DNA of 64,000 bases from an uncultured Gammaproteobacteria bacterium (GCA_902553145.1 CACDKD010000005.1:1-64000); one strand, 5' to 3'. Shown: positions 1-8,719, numbered from the stretch's first letter. Translations and numbers: made by a program. The notes: generated from the letters alone by a model not told the origin.

Positions 1-1614
1 CGAAGCCATGACTTGTTGGTCTTTTCGATCGGAGTAAAAAACAACTAAATCAAGATTGGTGCTTGAATCGGCGAATTGTCGATTGAACCCAATTTCATAA
101 TTCCACAAGTATTCCGGATCATAGATCAATCGATCGGAATAAAGATTCTCTGAAAAGCCGGTGCCAAGGTTAAAACCACCCGCCTTGTATCCTCTTCCGA
201 TGCTCGCATAAAGATTGATCTCGTCGCTCCAATCTTTGATCAAAGACATTTTGCCTCCAAGCATTTGATCGCTTGGACTGAATTCTTCACCAAACGTATC
301 GTTGTAGTTGGCCTCCCAATCTTCCCATCGCATGCCTAAACTCAGAGTGAGCGTTTCAGACAAAAGATAATCAAATGTTCCAAACAAAGCTTTATTTTCG
401 GAATCGTAATTTCTCGTCCCGGTGACATTTTGGATGTAGGGTGGCCAAGGACTGAATGGATTGCTGTACGTTCCCAAATCATTGATGTCATTGCGCTCGC
501 TCAAATCCAAATAGTAAGCCCCCAAAACCCATGCAAAATTCTGACCCGTCTCCTCACCGATTGGATCGGAAAGCAACCTGAATTCTTGATTGAATGATCT
601 TCTTGATCGCAATGTCTCGGAGAAAAAATCGTAGATATAGGGTGCATTGTCAATTGGATTGCTCCAATCGGCATCGTAGCTGACAATGATGTCGGAACTC
701 GTTCCGCTGGTCAGACTTTGGAAAGAAAAACCCTCTGCGACGTGGTTGATCTTCAATCCATAGGCATCGGAATCTTGAGAATCAAACCCGGGCTTATCCG
801 AAAGGGTGTTGAGGCTGCCATCAGTGGTCCATGAATCGGACATGGCTTCAAAATCGGATTTTTGCATCAAAAATTTTAAATCCGTGTCCTCGTTCAATCG
901 ATAACTCAATTTGAATCGAGCCGTCAATTCATCCTTGCCAGTGGTGTCGTCTCGATTAAGATACGAATTCTTACGAAACCCATCGCTTTGATCTTGCCTG
1001 ATGGAAAATCGATATTTTGCATCCGGATTGTTTTCAAAAGGGCCGCCAAATGCGAGACCGAAAGAGCTGATGCCATCTGAACCCACTGTGAGCTCTGAAA
1101 GTCCTGAAAATATCTCGGTCGGTTCTTTCGATCGCATGTAGATCATTCCTGCAAGCGCATTGGCTCCCATGCGAGAACCTTGCGGTCCTCGATGCACTTC
1201 AATTTGCTCCATGTCAAAACTGCTGGAAATCCCGCCTTGCCCTGAAAAATCGATGTCGTCGATCATCAATCCCACAGAGGAGTTTGGCGTGCCCTCATAA
1301 CCGGACTGTTCGCCGATCCCTCGGATTTGGAAATACCTAGGACGACCATCGCTTAAGGCAAAATTAAGATTCGGAACCAAAAATGAGAGCTGTTCCAAAT
1401 GCTTGATTGGTTCTGCCTTGAGTTGTTCCTCATTAAGAACCAGTAAGCTGCCATCATTTTTTTCTAAAGCGATCTCTCGATAGCTTGCCTTGACTACGAT
1501 CTCTTCGATCTCTGCTGCATCAATTTGCAGCGGGATCATGGTCATCGATAACAAACCGAGACTCAGAGCCCTAGTTAAGGAGTTGATACAATTGGATAAA
1601 GTTATGTTTTGCAT
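1..1614 (-). CDS. TonB-dependent outer-membrane receptor, 3' part outside the window
   Basis: This ORF is absent from the track because its stop lies beyond the left edge; I read it by translating the minus strand from the ATG at 1614. After a signal-like start (MQNITLSNCINSLTRALSLG) comes a plug domain: a TonB-box-like stretch EIEEIVVKAS, then IRGIGEQSGYEGTPNSSVGL, and the typical VHRGPQGSRMGANALAGMI. Beta-barrel sequence follows, with motifs such as LSLGMRWEDWEANYND and YASIGRGYKAGGFNLG. About 538 residues are visible of a family usually 700-900 long. A strong Shine-Dalgarno GGAGG lies 6 nt before the ATG. The TPP riboswitch just upstream suggests uptake of thiamine or a thiamine precursor; the ligand itself is an inference. 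The receptor assignment is firm. Confidence 0.93.
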   Translation of the reverse strand, partial: MQNITLSNCINSLTRALSLGLLSMTMIPLQIDAAEIEEIVVKASYREIALEKNDGSLLVLNEEQLKAEPIKHLEQLSFLVPNLNFALSDGRPRYFQIRGIGEQSGYEGTPNSSVGLMIDDIDFSGQGGISSSFDMEQIEVHRGPQGSRMGANALAGMIYMRSKEPTEIFSGLSELTVGSDGISSFGLAFGGPFENNPDAKYRFSIRQDQSDGFRKNSYLNRDDTTGKDELTARFKLSYRLNEDTDLKFLMQKSDFEAMSDSWTTDGSLNTLSDKPGFDSQDSDAYGLKINHVAEGFSFQSLTSGTSSDIIVSYDADWSNPIDNAPYIYDFFSETLRSRRSFNQEFRLLSDPIGEETGQNFAWVLGAYYLDLSERNDINDLGTYSNPFSPWPPYIQNVTGTRNYDSENKALFGTFDYLLSETLTLSLGMRWEDWEANYNDTFGEEFSPSDQMLGGKMSLIKDWSDEINLYASIGRGYKAGGFNLGTGFSENLYSDRLIYDPEYLWNYEIGFNRQFADSSTNLDLVVFYSDRKDQQVMAS

Positions 1615-1620
1615 GGTACA

Positions 1621-1625
1621 CCTCC
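1621..1625 (-). promoter_or_regulatory. Shine-Dalgarno of the TonB receptor, embedded in a copy of a riboswitch segment
   Basis: GGAGG sits 6 nt before the ATG at 1614. It lies inside AATGGCGGAGG (1621-1631), an exact copy of an 11-nt segment in the 3' part of the TPP aptamer (1704-1714). The copy may allow one partner strand to pair with either site. Confidence 0.6.
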
Positions 1626-1692
1626 GCCATTGAACTGGAACAGGACAGGCTCCAAATAACCACGTCCATCACCCATTATTTTTATCATTTGG

Positions 1693-1783
1693 ATTATGCG
1701 ATTCCTCCGCCATTATTATATGGTTCAGGTTCAAAGGGTTCCCTAAAGTCTCAGGCAAAAGCCACCCCTTGCACGTGTCGCTA
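1693..1783 (-). promoter_or_regulatory. TPP riboswitch (THI element) upstream of the TonB receptor
   Basis: Read on the minus strand, the conserved THI-box blocks occur in the right order: AAGGGGTGGC, then GCCTGAGA, then ACCCTTTGAACCTGA, then AATAATGGCGGAGGAAT. CTGAGA and GAACCTGA are the pyrimidine- and pyrophosphate-sensing arms known for this class; the J/variable arm is short. A closing helix can form from GCGA (5') and TCGC (3'). The aptamer ends about 80 nt before the receptor ATG, leaving room for an expression platform. In this family ligand binding normally represses the downstream gene, so the receptor is probably induced when thiamine is scarce. Boundaries are approximate to about 10 nt. 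Confidence 0.88.
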
Positions 1784-1822
1784 TCATAGTATATTGGCCC
1801 AAGATTTGCTATCGTTCTCAGC

Positions 1823-2704
1823 ATGAGTGAAGAAAATAATTACGATTACAAAGCCATCGATGCGGTGGTGAATATTTGGACAAGAGAAGCCCTCTCGCAA
1901 AGACCCGATTGGGGCGACGATTTCTTTGTTGGAAAGATGAATGCAAAGGACTCTCTCATGACTGGATTGTCCTTGGATGAAATGCTGGAGCGTATGGAAA
2001 CCGCGGGCATTGAGAAAGCATTTCTCATTGCTGCTCATGCAGGAAGAGTCGGCATGCCGGGTTGCTATCACATGCCTTATGAAATTGTTGCAAGAGCATG
2101 CGAAGAATACCCCGATCGTTTTTATGGACTGGCTGGCATTGATCCTTTTGATGGCATGGAAGGCGTAAGGGCATTTGAAGATGCCGTTCAAAACATGGGA
2201 TTCATCGGCGCTCATCTATATCCGCATTGGTATGAATTGGCACCGGACCACGCAAAGTATTATCCGTTTTATGCAAAATGCTGCGAGCTAGATGTTCCGA
2301 TACAAATGCAAGTGGGTCAATCGATGGTTTACTCAAAAGAATATCGAACAAGGAGTGTTGGACAACCCATAACACTCGATACAGTGGCTTGCGATTTGCC
2401 AGAATTGAAGCTCATTGGAATCCATGTGGGCATTCCATGGCACGATGAGATGATCTCAATGGCTTGGAAGCATGAAAACATTTACATTGGATGCGATGCT
2501 CATCGGCCCAAATATTGGCCAAAAAGTTTCACGCATTACGTGAACAGTTACGGTCAAGACAAAGTCATCTTTGGGACCGACTTCCCTGTCCTTGATTTTA
2601 AGAAAACGACCGATGACATTAATGAGATTGGTTTTAAGCCAGAAGTCAGAAGGAAGCTGATGCGTGACAATGCGATTCGCATCTATGGCCTAGATATTGA
2701 GTAA
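1823..2704 (+). CDS. Amidohydrolase-family (Amidohydro_2 / ACMSD-like) protein
   Basis: A 293-residue TIM-barrel protein of the amidohydrolase 2 type. Supporting segments are FLIAAHAGR, YGLAGIDPFDGMEGVRAFE, IGAHLYPHW, KLIGIHVGIPWHDEM and the C-terminal IFGTDFPVLDF, where the last Asp is the usual metal or proton-transfer residue. The N-terminal metal motif HxH normally follows 'ID', but here the sequence reads IDAVVNIW, so two metal ligands seem missing. It overlaps the next gene by 8 nt, so the two are probably co-translated. No clear Shine-Dalgarno precedes the ATG, and its start is close to the divergent riboswitch promoter. Substrate unknown. Confidence 0.85.
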   Translation: MSEENNYDYKAIDAVVNIWTREALSQRPDWGDDFFVGKMNAKDSLMTGLSLDEMLERMETAGIEKAFLIAAHAGRVGMPGCYHMPYEIVARACEEYPDRFYGLAGIDPFDGMEGVRAFEDAVQNMGFIGAHLYPHWYELAPDHAKYYPFYAKCCELDVPIQMQVGQSMVYSKEYRTRSVGQPITLDTVACDLPELKLIGIHVGIPWHDEMISMAWKHENIYIGCDAHRPKYWPKSFTHYVNSYGQDKVIFGTDFPVLDFKKTTDDINEIGFKPEVRRKLMRDNAIRIYGLDIE

Positions 2705-3788
2705 TCCAATCGAAATCAAAACCTTTGAGGTTGAAAAGTCCAATTGGCTCAATACGCGAGTCCAAACCACAACATTCAATGGCGATCTCAATGAAAACGA
2801 AGTGCTCTTTGAAGTCGACCGATTTGCATTGACCTCAAACAATATTTCTTATGCCGCATCAGGAGACATGTTGGGCTATTGGCAGTTTTTTCCAACCACC
2901 GATGGGTACGGCAGAATCCCGGCAATGGGTTATGCCAATGTCATTCAATCCAATCATCCTGAAATTGAAGTGGGCAATCGCTATTGGGGTTTTTACCCCA
3001 TGTCGACCCATCTCATTGCCGAGGCTGGAAAGATCACCAAAAGCGGTTTCAGCGATGTGAGCAAACATCGAGAAAAACTTGCACCCATTTATTCAAGATT
3101 CGATGACGTTGGTTTCAATCCGCTCTATGAAGAGGAAAGAGAGAATCAAGATCTATTATTAAGGGGTTTATTTCTCACCTCATGGTTGGTGGATGATTTT
3201 ATGTTTGATAACAATCATTTTGGTGCCGATGCATACGTCATCACTTGTGCATCATCGAAGACAAGCATTGCGCTCGCCTTTGTTGCAAAACAAAGAGGGC
3301 TTAAGAAAACGATTGGTATCACCTCTGAAAAAAATAAACCCTTCACTGAGAGTCTCGATTGCTATGACGAGGTGCTTTCATACGATGAAGTGAAGACGCT
3401 CGATAATTCTCAAAAGATCATGATTGTAGACATGGCGGGTCATTATGGTGCGATGAAAGATCTGCATGAACTCTTCGGCGATCACGTGAAATATTCATGC
3501 AAGGTTGGAGCGACACATCTCGACAATCTAGAGGGAGACATGAGTCAATTTCCTGGTGCCAAACCCACTTTCTTCTTTGCTCCAACACAAGCTCAAAAGA
3601 GAACGGAAGAATGGGGCCCTGGAGAAGTACAAAAAAGAATTGGCATGAGTCTTAAGGAATTTCAAATCCACAGCGATCAATGGATGAAAGTGAAAAGAGG
3701 TTCAGGTCTCGATGAAATAAAAAACACATTCACAGAAGTGGTGCAAGGCAATATACCGCCTAATCGTGGAATCATTTTATCCGTCTAA
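2697..3788 (+). CDS. DUF2855 family protein
   Basis: A 363-residue protein that I recognise as DUF2855 from its pattern: FEVDRFALTSNNISYAASGD near residue 45, MGYANVIQSNHPEI and RYWGFYPMSTHL near 90-110, and a Rossmann-like segment AYVITCASSKTSIALAF around residue 185. The fold resembles zinc-less medium-chain dehydrogenases (quinone oxidoreductase-like), but no activity is established. It begins with TTG inside the 3' end of the amidohydrolase gene (8-nt overlap), so the pair likely forms one operon. An oxidoreductase partner for the hydrolase is a reasonable guess only. Confidence 0.8.
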   Translation: MSNPIEIKTFEVEKSNWLNTRVQTTTFNGDLNENEVLFEVDRFALTSNNISYAASGDMLGYWQFFPTTDGYGRIPAMGYANVIQSNHPEIEVGNRYWGFYPMSTHLIAEAGKITKSGFSDVSKHREKLAPIYSRFDDVGFNPLYEEERENQDLLLRGLFLTSWLVDDFMFDNNHFGADAYVITCASSKTSIALAFVAKQRGLKKTIGITSEKNKPFTESLDCYDEVLSYDEVKTLDNSQKIMIVDMAGHYGAMKDLHELFGDHVKYSCKVGATHLDNLEGDMSQFPGAKPTFFFAPTQAQKRTEEWGPGEVQKRIGMSLKEFQIHSDQWMKVKRGSGLDEIKNTFTEVVQGNIPPNRGIILSV

Positions 3789-3831
3789 AGTATCCAATTA
3801 CTGATCCCAAAGTTAATGATAAGATTAATTG

Positions 3832-4890
3832 ATGAATCTTGAACTCATTCTTGCTTTTATAATTGGCGCAATCATTGGTGGTGGCGTCACATTCAAGTTA
3901 TTGCCCGGATTCCTAAAATCAATTTTCAGAGAGACTGCCAGAGATGAATTATCCGAGATTCAAGATGAGATCGAAGGTGAACAAAAGCAAAATGAGGATG
4001 ATATATCCAAAAAACTTGAAGCGCTGAACACAGCAATCATAAAAGCCACATCCACTTGGGATGCCAATACAAAGAGTCTCTCACAAGAAGTGGGTGACCT
4101 CACTAAATCTCATACACAATGGGCTGAAGCATTATCAAACCCAGGTGAACAAGGCGCACTTGCAGAAGAATCACTAAAAGTGATGCTTGAAACAGCTGGT
4201 TTTGTGAAAGGAGTAAATTTCAGTGAGCAACAATCAGAAAAAACAGATCAGGGAGATTTCAGGCCAGATGTATATGTGAATACACCAGATAAAGGCACGA
4301 TCATTATTGACTCAAAAGCACCAATGAAACTCTACAAAGAGGCAATCGAAATTGAGGATACGAATCTCAAAAAAGCAAAACTGAAAGAACATGCAAAGAA
4401 TGTACTCGATCACGCGAAGAAATTAGGCAAAAAAGACTATTCGGGTTCAATTGGCAAGAAAACGCCTGACTTTGTAATCATGTACATACCGAATGTTTCC
4501 ATATACATGTCTGCTATTGATGAAATTCCAGACCTTGTTGAACAAGCTGCCAAGCAAAGAGTAATGATCTGTCCTCCTTCCCTCGTTTATGCAGCATTAA
4601 AAACAATCATGCTTACATGGCAACAACAAGAAGTTTATGAGAATGCTGAAAATATTAAACAGCAAGCATCAGAAGTTCATGCGAGATTGAAAAAATTTAA
4701 TGACGATTTCTTCTCAAAAATCGGGACAGACTTAGGTAGAGCGATTAAATCATATAACGATGGCGTAAGATCATGGGAAAGCCGCCTAATGCCATCTGTT
4801 AGAAAGATCGAAGAAATGGGAATTGCCGATTCAACGAGAAAAATAGAAGCACCTGAAGAAAAGCAAGAATTGCCAATTGATAAGGGCTGA
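3832..4890 (+). CDS. rmuC: RmuC-type DNA recombination protein
   Basis: A protein of about 352 residues with an N-terminal membrane segment (LELILAFIIGAIIGGGVTF), a coiled-coil region rich in Glu/Lys to about residue 100, and the RmuC nuclease-like core. The core holds GEQGALAEESLKVMLETAGF, then FRPDVYVNTPDKGTIIIDSKAP, which carries the Asp and DSK expected of a PD-(D/E)XK fold. RmuC limits inversions and other rearrangements in E. coli. The track starts at a TTG at 3829; the ATG at 3832 immediately after it is the more likely start. Confidence 0.88.
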   Translation: MNLELILAFIIGAIIGGGVTFKLLPGFLKSIFRETARDELSEIQDEIEGEQKQNEDDISKKLEALNTAIIKATSTWDANTKSLSQEVGDLTKSHTQWAEALSNPGEQGALAEESLKVMLETAGFVKGVNFSEQQSEKTDQGDFRPDVYVNTPDKGTIIIDSKAPMKLYKEAIEIEDTNLKKAKLKEHAKNVLDHAKKLGKKDYSGSIGKKTPDFVIMYIPNVSIYMSAIDEIPDLVEQAAKQRVMICPPSLVYAALKTIMLTWQQQEVYENAENIKQQASEVHARLKKFNDDFFSKIGTDLGRAIKSYNDGVRSWESRLMPSVRKIEEMGIADSTRKIEAPEEKQELPIDKG

Positions 4891-4906
4891 TTCTTTACCC
4901 TATAAA

Positions 4907-4996
4907 TCAATAACTTAGGAATCCATAAATCAGCATTCCAACTATGGTGAGCATCATAAAAAGCCCTAAAAGTATCATTAATTTATTCCCACTCAT
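4907..4996 (-). CDS. Small hydrophobic protein, 29 residues (hypothetical)
   Basis: Too short for the track. The ATG at 4996 opens a frame of 29 codons ending at TGA (4907-4909). It encodes a short polar head MSGNK followed by one continuous hydrophobic segment (LMILLGLFMMLTIVGMLIYGFL). A GGAG lies about 9 nt upstream, and the frame begins 5 nt after the stop of the lipoprotein gene on the same strand. It looks like a single-pass small membrane protein translated from the end of that operon. No family is recognised and it could be spurious. Confidence 0.45.
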   Translation of the reverse strand: MSGNKLMILLGLFMMLTIVGMLIYGFLSY

Positions 4997-5001
4997 GCAA
5001 C

Positions 5002-6294
5002 CTACTCCACTAATCCATCGACGTTGTATTTAGAGAAAAACTCCCAAATAACACTGGCCGAATCAATATCGAAGACCCGAGTACCTTTAATGCTTGGCCA
5101 TTGATGACCCAGGCCATCAAGATAATAAAGTTCCACTGACACATCGTTCATGCAACCGTTATAGACGGAAATTGTTCCACCCAATCCATCGTCATCGTTG
5201 TCTTCAATGACGGTTTCTGATGGCGTCACGTTGCAAGAATTGTAATTGACCCAGAATTCCATGACATCATCGATGGGTTTCATATTATTATTTCCTTCAT
5301 AGGGTACGGTGTTGTCCTTGGCGCCATGAATTTGCATGACGGGAGTGGGATGTTTTGCGTCGCATTCATTAAATGTTTGATTGGTCATGCTTCCCGTCAC
5401 AGAGGCAATGCCGGCAATTCGATGGCTTAACTGACACGCCAGGACATAGCTCATGAATCCGCCATTTGACATTCCGGTTGAATAAATCCGGTTGAGATTG
5501 ACAAAATAATTGCCGTCCAAGTAGTCAATGATTGAGTCGATGAAGTCGATGTCATCGGTCGTGCTTTGAGATGTCCAGCCGCCCACGTTCCAATGCGTTG
5601 CCTGCGTGGGCTGATAAATGGAGCCTTGTGGAAAGATAAGAATCAATCCGTGCTCATCGGCTTGCGTTTGAAAATTTGAATAATCAAAGATCCAATCGTC
5701 GTAACTGGTGTAGCCATGCAAAACAAAAACAATGGGGGCTGAGACATTGTTTGCATCAATGGATTGTGGAACATACTTAATAAACTCCCTAAAGAGCCCT
5801 CCTCTTGTCATCTCGCACTGCTCTGCATTCTGAATAGCAATGTCGCCTTCTGTAATATAGACATCGCAGGTTGGCTCTGTATTGGGATTATCGGAGGGGT
5901 CGTCTGTGATTGTTACTGTGAAACTCTTGGCTGCAGAGAGAGATCCATCGGAAACAGAAACGGTTAGCTCATATGTATTGTCTGCACCCTCATCGACTGG
6001 GTTTTCAAAATCGGGTGCCGTATTAAAGGACACATCGCCCGATGAATCGATGGAAAAATTGGATGCATCAGTTCCGGATAAGCTAAAACTGATTTGATCG
6101 CCGTCTGGATCGCCCGCTGTGACCGTGAAAGCCTCGGTCTGATTTTCTTGTACGTCATAATCTGACGATGAATTGTTAATAAAAGGTGAGCGATTATTGT
6201 CTGAAGAACCGCCTCCGCCTCCGCCGCCACAGGCATTGAGAATGAGGAGCGAAAACAGTAAAAGAGAATAGTGAGTTCTTCTACTCTTTATCAA
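5002..6294 (-). CDS. Secreted PHB-depolymerase / esterase-like lipoprotein with a cadherin-like domain
   Basis: A lipoprotein: the signal peptide ends in the lipobox LNAC, followed by a glycine-rich linker. Residues ~50-140 form a cadherin-like repeat (DYDVQENQTEAFTVTAGDPDGD, FTVTITDD). The C-terminal half is an alpha/beta-hydrolase of the PHB depolymerase/feruloyl esterase type (LpqC-like), with VFVLHGYTSYDD, nucleophile serine in STGMSNGGFM, acid in IHGAKDNTVPY and histidine in LDGLGHQWP. The track starts at TTG 6318; I prefer TTG 6294, which gives a compact signal peptide and has GGAAG just upstream. Either start overlaps the upstream transporter gene, so the pair is coupled. The substrate may be a polyester or an aromatic ester; not resolved. 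Confidence 0.85.
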   Translation of the reverse strand: MIKSRRTHYSLLLFSLLILNACGGGGGGGSSDNNRSPFINNSSSDYDVQENQTEAFTVTAGDPDGDQISFSLSGTDASNFSIDSSGDVSFNTAPDFENPVDEGADNTYELTVSVSDGSLSAAKSFTVTITDDPSDNPNTEPTCDVYITEGDIAIQNAEQCEMTRGGLFREFIKYVPQSIDANNVSAPIVFVLHGYTSYDDWIFDYSNFQTQADEHGLILIFPQGSIYQPTQATHWNVGGWTSQSTTDDIDFIDSIIDYLDGNYFVNLNRIYSTGMSNGGFMSYVLACQLSHRIAGIASVTGSMTNQTFNECDAKHPTPVMQIHGAKDNTVPYEGNNNMKPIDDVMEFWVNYNSCNVTPSETVIEDNDDDGLGGTISVYNGCMNDVSVELYYLDGLGHQWPSIKGTRVFDIDSASVIWEFFSKYNVDGLVE

Positions 6295-7543
6295 AGTAGC
6301 TTCCCAGTCGGTATCCAAGGTATGCCCACATTAAGGCGACCCCGCTTCCTATGGCCGCAACACCGCCAAGCGTTAGTCCAAGTCCTTGGGTTAAGCCCGT
6401 GAAGCTCCAAGCCCAAAAGATATCACCCGCTCTGTAGACGACCACATCAATCACGCTTTTTCCTTTGAATCTGGATTCACGATCAAGGGTGGTGAAGAGC
6501 ATCTCACGCGCTGGTTTTGTGATCGCGTATTCGCCAGCACGACGCACGACTTGCAATCCAACAACCACCCATAAAATTGGTGAAATCGCAAGAATCAGCA
6601 TTGCAATGACAATGATGAATGGGACCAAAGGGAGTGTGATTGTAAGGCCGAATCTTTTCGTCAGTCTTGATGTGCCAAACATCGCAGTTATGACGCCCAG
6701 AACATTGACTGCAAGATCAATCCCTGCCCAAATTTGTGTCCTGGTGTCTTGATCGACATCGGTGAGAATATTTTTGATGGCAAAATACACAAATGTGCTT
6801 AAACCGGTATACAGCACAATGAATATCCCAATTCCAAAGAGTAGATTTTTCAAGATCGGTGGTTTTAAAAACTCAACGAATCCATCCCAGAAGTTTCCTC
6901 CAATTGCTGTGTTGTTTCCATCCGAATTGGACGATTGATTTGTTGTCGTTTCACGTCCAAGCATGAGTGCAATAAACATAGGGATGAAGAGCATTGAGGA
7001 TGAAATGAGTATGAGCGCCTCTGAGCCGATTCTATTCGCAAAAAGGAGTGAGATTGTTGGGCCGAATATTGCGCCCAAGCTGCTGCCCGCGGCTATGAAT
7101 CCAAAAATTCTTTGTGACTGCTCTTTATTGAAAATATCGGCCATGAAACTCCAAAAGACCGATATGTTTAAGAGACTGAAGACGCTCACCCACACGTAAA
7201 ATACTTGGGGTATGAGTGTCGAATCGGGATTGAGAGTCAACATGGCATAAAGGCCAAAGAATGTCAGAGAAAAGAACCCGTAAATACCGGGCACAAGATA
7301 CCTAAAAGTAATTTTTGAGCAAATGTAGCCGTAAAAAGAAACCACGATAAAACTAATGAAGAATGTAAAAGTCCAAATGGTGCTGAGCTCGGCATCGGTC
7401 CAGTCGCTGGCCAAACCATCGCGAACGGATCGAATGATGTAGTAAGAAGCCAAAATTGAAAAGATAAACGCAAAGGATAGAACAACGGCTCTAATCTCGT
7501 TCGGTTTAATTTTTGTGATCTTTTGTAATATTGAATCAATCAT
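6281..7543 (-). CDS. MFS transporter of the Npt1/Npt2 (ATP/ADP-translocase-like) type
   Basis: A 420-residue polytopic membrane protein with about 11-12 hydrophobic segments. The start (NEIRAVVLSFAFIFSILASY, then YYIIRSVRDGLAS) and the GFIAAGSSLGAIFGP loop match free-living-bacterial relatives of the nucleotide transporters rather than ordinary drug MFS proteins. In free-living bacteria the substrate of this group is not established; nucleotide exchange should not be assumed. It lies 6 nt downstream of pgk on the same strand and overlaps the lipoprotein gene at its 3' end, so it may be read from the glycolytic operon. Confidence 0.82.
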   Translation of the reverse strand: MIDSILQKITKIKPNEIRAVVLSFAFIFSILASYYIIRSVRDGLASDWTDAELSTIWTFTFFISFIVVSFYGYICSKITFRYLVPGIYGFFSLTFFGLYAMLTLNPDSTLIPQVFYVWVSVFSLLNISVFWSFMADIFNKEQSQRIFGFIAAGSSLGAIFGPTISLLFANRIGSEALILISSSMLFIPMFIALMLGRETTTNQSSNSDGNNTAIGGNFWDGFVEFLKPPILKNLLFGIGIFIVLYTGLSTFVYFAIKNILTDVDQDTRTQIWAGIDLAVNVLGVITAMFGTSRLTKRFGLTITLPLVPFIIVIAMLILAISPILWVVVGLQVVRRAGEYAITKPAREMLFTTLDRESRFKGKSVIDVVVYRAGDIFWAWSFTGLTQGLGLTLGGVAAIGSGVALMWAYLGYRLGSYFDKE

Positions 7544-7549
7544 AGTGTC

Positions 7550-8707
7550 CTATTCTCCAAGAAGATCGAGTATTGGCAACGAGCCATTTTGAACAAAGTC
7601 TAGAAAAGCCCCTCCGCCAGTCGATATGTAACTTATTTTTTTTGTGATACCTAGCGCTTCAACCACAGCCACAGTATCCCCTCCGCCAACAATTGTGAAA
7701 CCTTGATTTTCTGAAACTGCATGACCCAATGCTGCAGTCCCTTCAGAGAAGGCTTTAAATTCAAACACTCCCAACGGGCCGTTCCAAATGGTTGTGCTGG
7801 TTTCATTGATGATATTGCAATACGCTTCAGCGGTTTGAGGCCCTATGTCTAAAATGAGTTCATCTTTTTCAATGTCATCGATCGATTTGATTGTTGCAAC
7901 TGCTTCACCTGAAAATTCTTTTGCCACTCTGACATCGACTGGGAGAGGCACATTCACATTATCCATCTGGAGAATATTTTTTGCTGCGTCAACCATTTCT
8001 GGTTCAGCCAATGAGGCACCAACCTCCTTTCCGCTTGCAAGAAGAAACGTATTGGCAATCCCTCCTCCCACAATGACGTGATCGCAAAAACTTGAGAATT
8101 TTTCTATGACGCCTAACTTGGATGAAACTTTGGCGCCCCCGATGATTGCAGTGACAGGTGATTTGGGTCCATCGATTGCCTTCTTAATTGAGTTCACCTC
8201 ATTGGATAAGAGCGGTCCAATGCATCTTTCTTTTGCGTATTGAAGTGCGCCGTATGTGCTTGAATGTTTTCGATGCGAGGCACCAAATGCATCCATGACA
8301 TAAACATCGCAAAGCCCTGCTATCTTTTGAGAAAGCGACTTATCGTTCTTTTTTTCTCCCGAGTGATAGCGAACATTCTCACACAGAGTGACGCCATCAG
8401 ATGGATGATCGATTCCCTCAAGCCAATTGGATTGAAAAGAAACTCTTATACCTAAGATCTCTTGCAGTCTCTCTGCCACTGGTTCCAGTGAGAAACTGCC
8501 ATCTAATTTTTCAGGGTCGGGTCGACCCAGATGTGACAACAGAATGACATTTGCGCCCTTATCAAGGGCCATTTGTATGGTTGGAAGAGAAGCCATGATT
8601 CTAGCATCACTGATGACGGCTCCATTTTTAAGAGGCACATTCAGGTCCAATCGGATCATGGTCCTCTTGCCATGCAAATCCAGTGTTTCCATGCTTGGTA
8701 TTTGCAT
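7550..8707 (-). CDS. pgk: Phosphoglycerate kinase
   Basis: A 385-residue enzyme, the usual bacterial length. It converts 1,3-bisphosphoglycerate + ADP to 3-phosphoglycerate + ATP in the cytoplasm. Diagnostic motifs are TMIRLDLNVPL near the N-terminus, LLSHLGRPD, AIIGGAKVSSKLGVI, WNGPLGVFE and the C-terminal nucleotide loop FTIVGGGDTVAVVE. It is the third gene of tkt-gap-pgk on the minus strand, 12 nt after gap, the arrangement of many gammaproteobacteria (tkt-epd/gap-pgk). Confidence 0.98.
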   Translation of the reverse strand: MQIPSMETLDLHGKRTMIRLDLNVPLKNGAVISDARIMASLPTIQMALDKGANVILLSHLGRPDPEKLDGSFSLEPVAERLQEILGIRVSFQSNWLEGIDHPSDGVTLCENVRYHSGEKKNDKSLSQKIAGLCDVYVMDAFGASHRKHSSTYGALQYAKERCIGPLLSNEVNSIKKAIDGPKSPVTAIIGGAKVSSKLGVIEKFSSFCDHVIVGGGIANTFLLASGKEVGASLAEPEMVDAAKNILQMDNVNVPLPVDVRVAKEFSGEAVATIKSIDDIEKDELILDIGPQTAEAYCNIINETSTTIWNGPLGVFEFKAFSEGTAALGHAVSENQGFTIVGGGDTVAVVEALGITKKISYISTGGGAFLDFVQNGSLPILDLLGE

Positions 8708-8719
8708 CAGATTTTTAAA

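Noticed and set aside
1784-2215. 143-residue minus-strand ORF opposite the amidohydrolase gene
   Set aside because: It is a shadow of a well-supported plus-strand gene and resembles no protein family.
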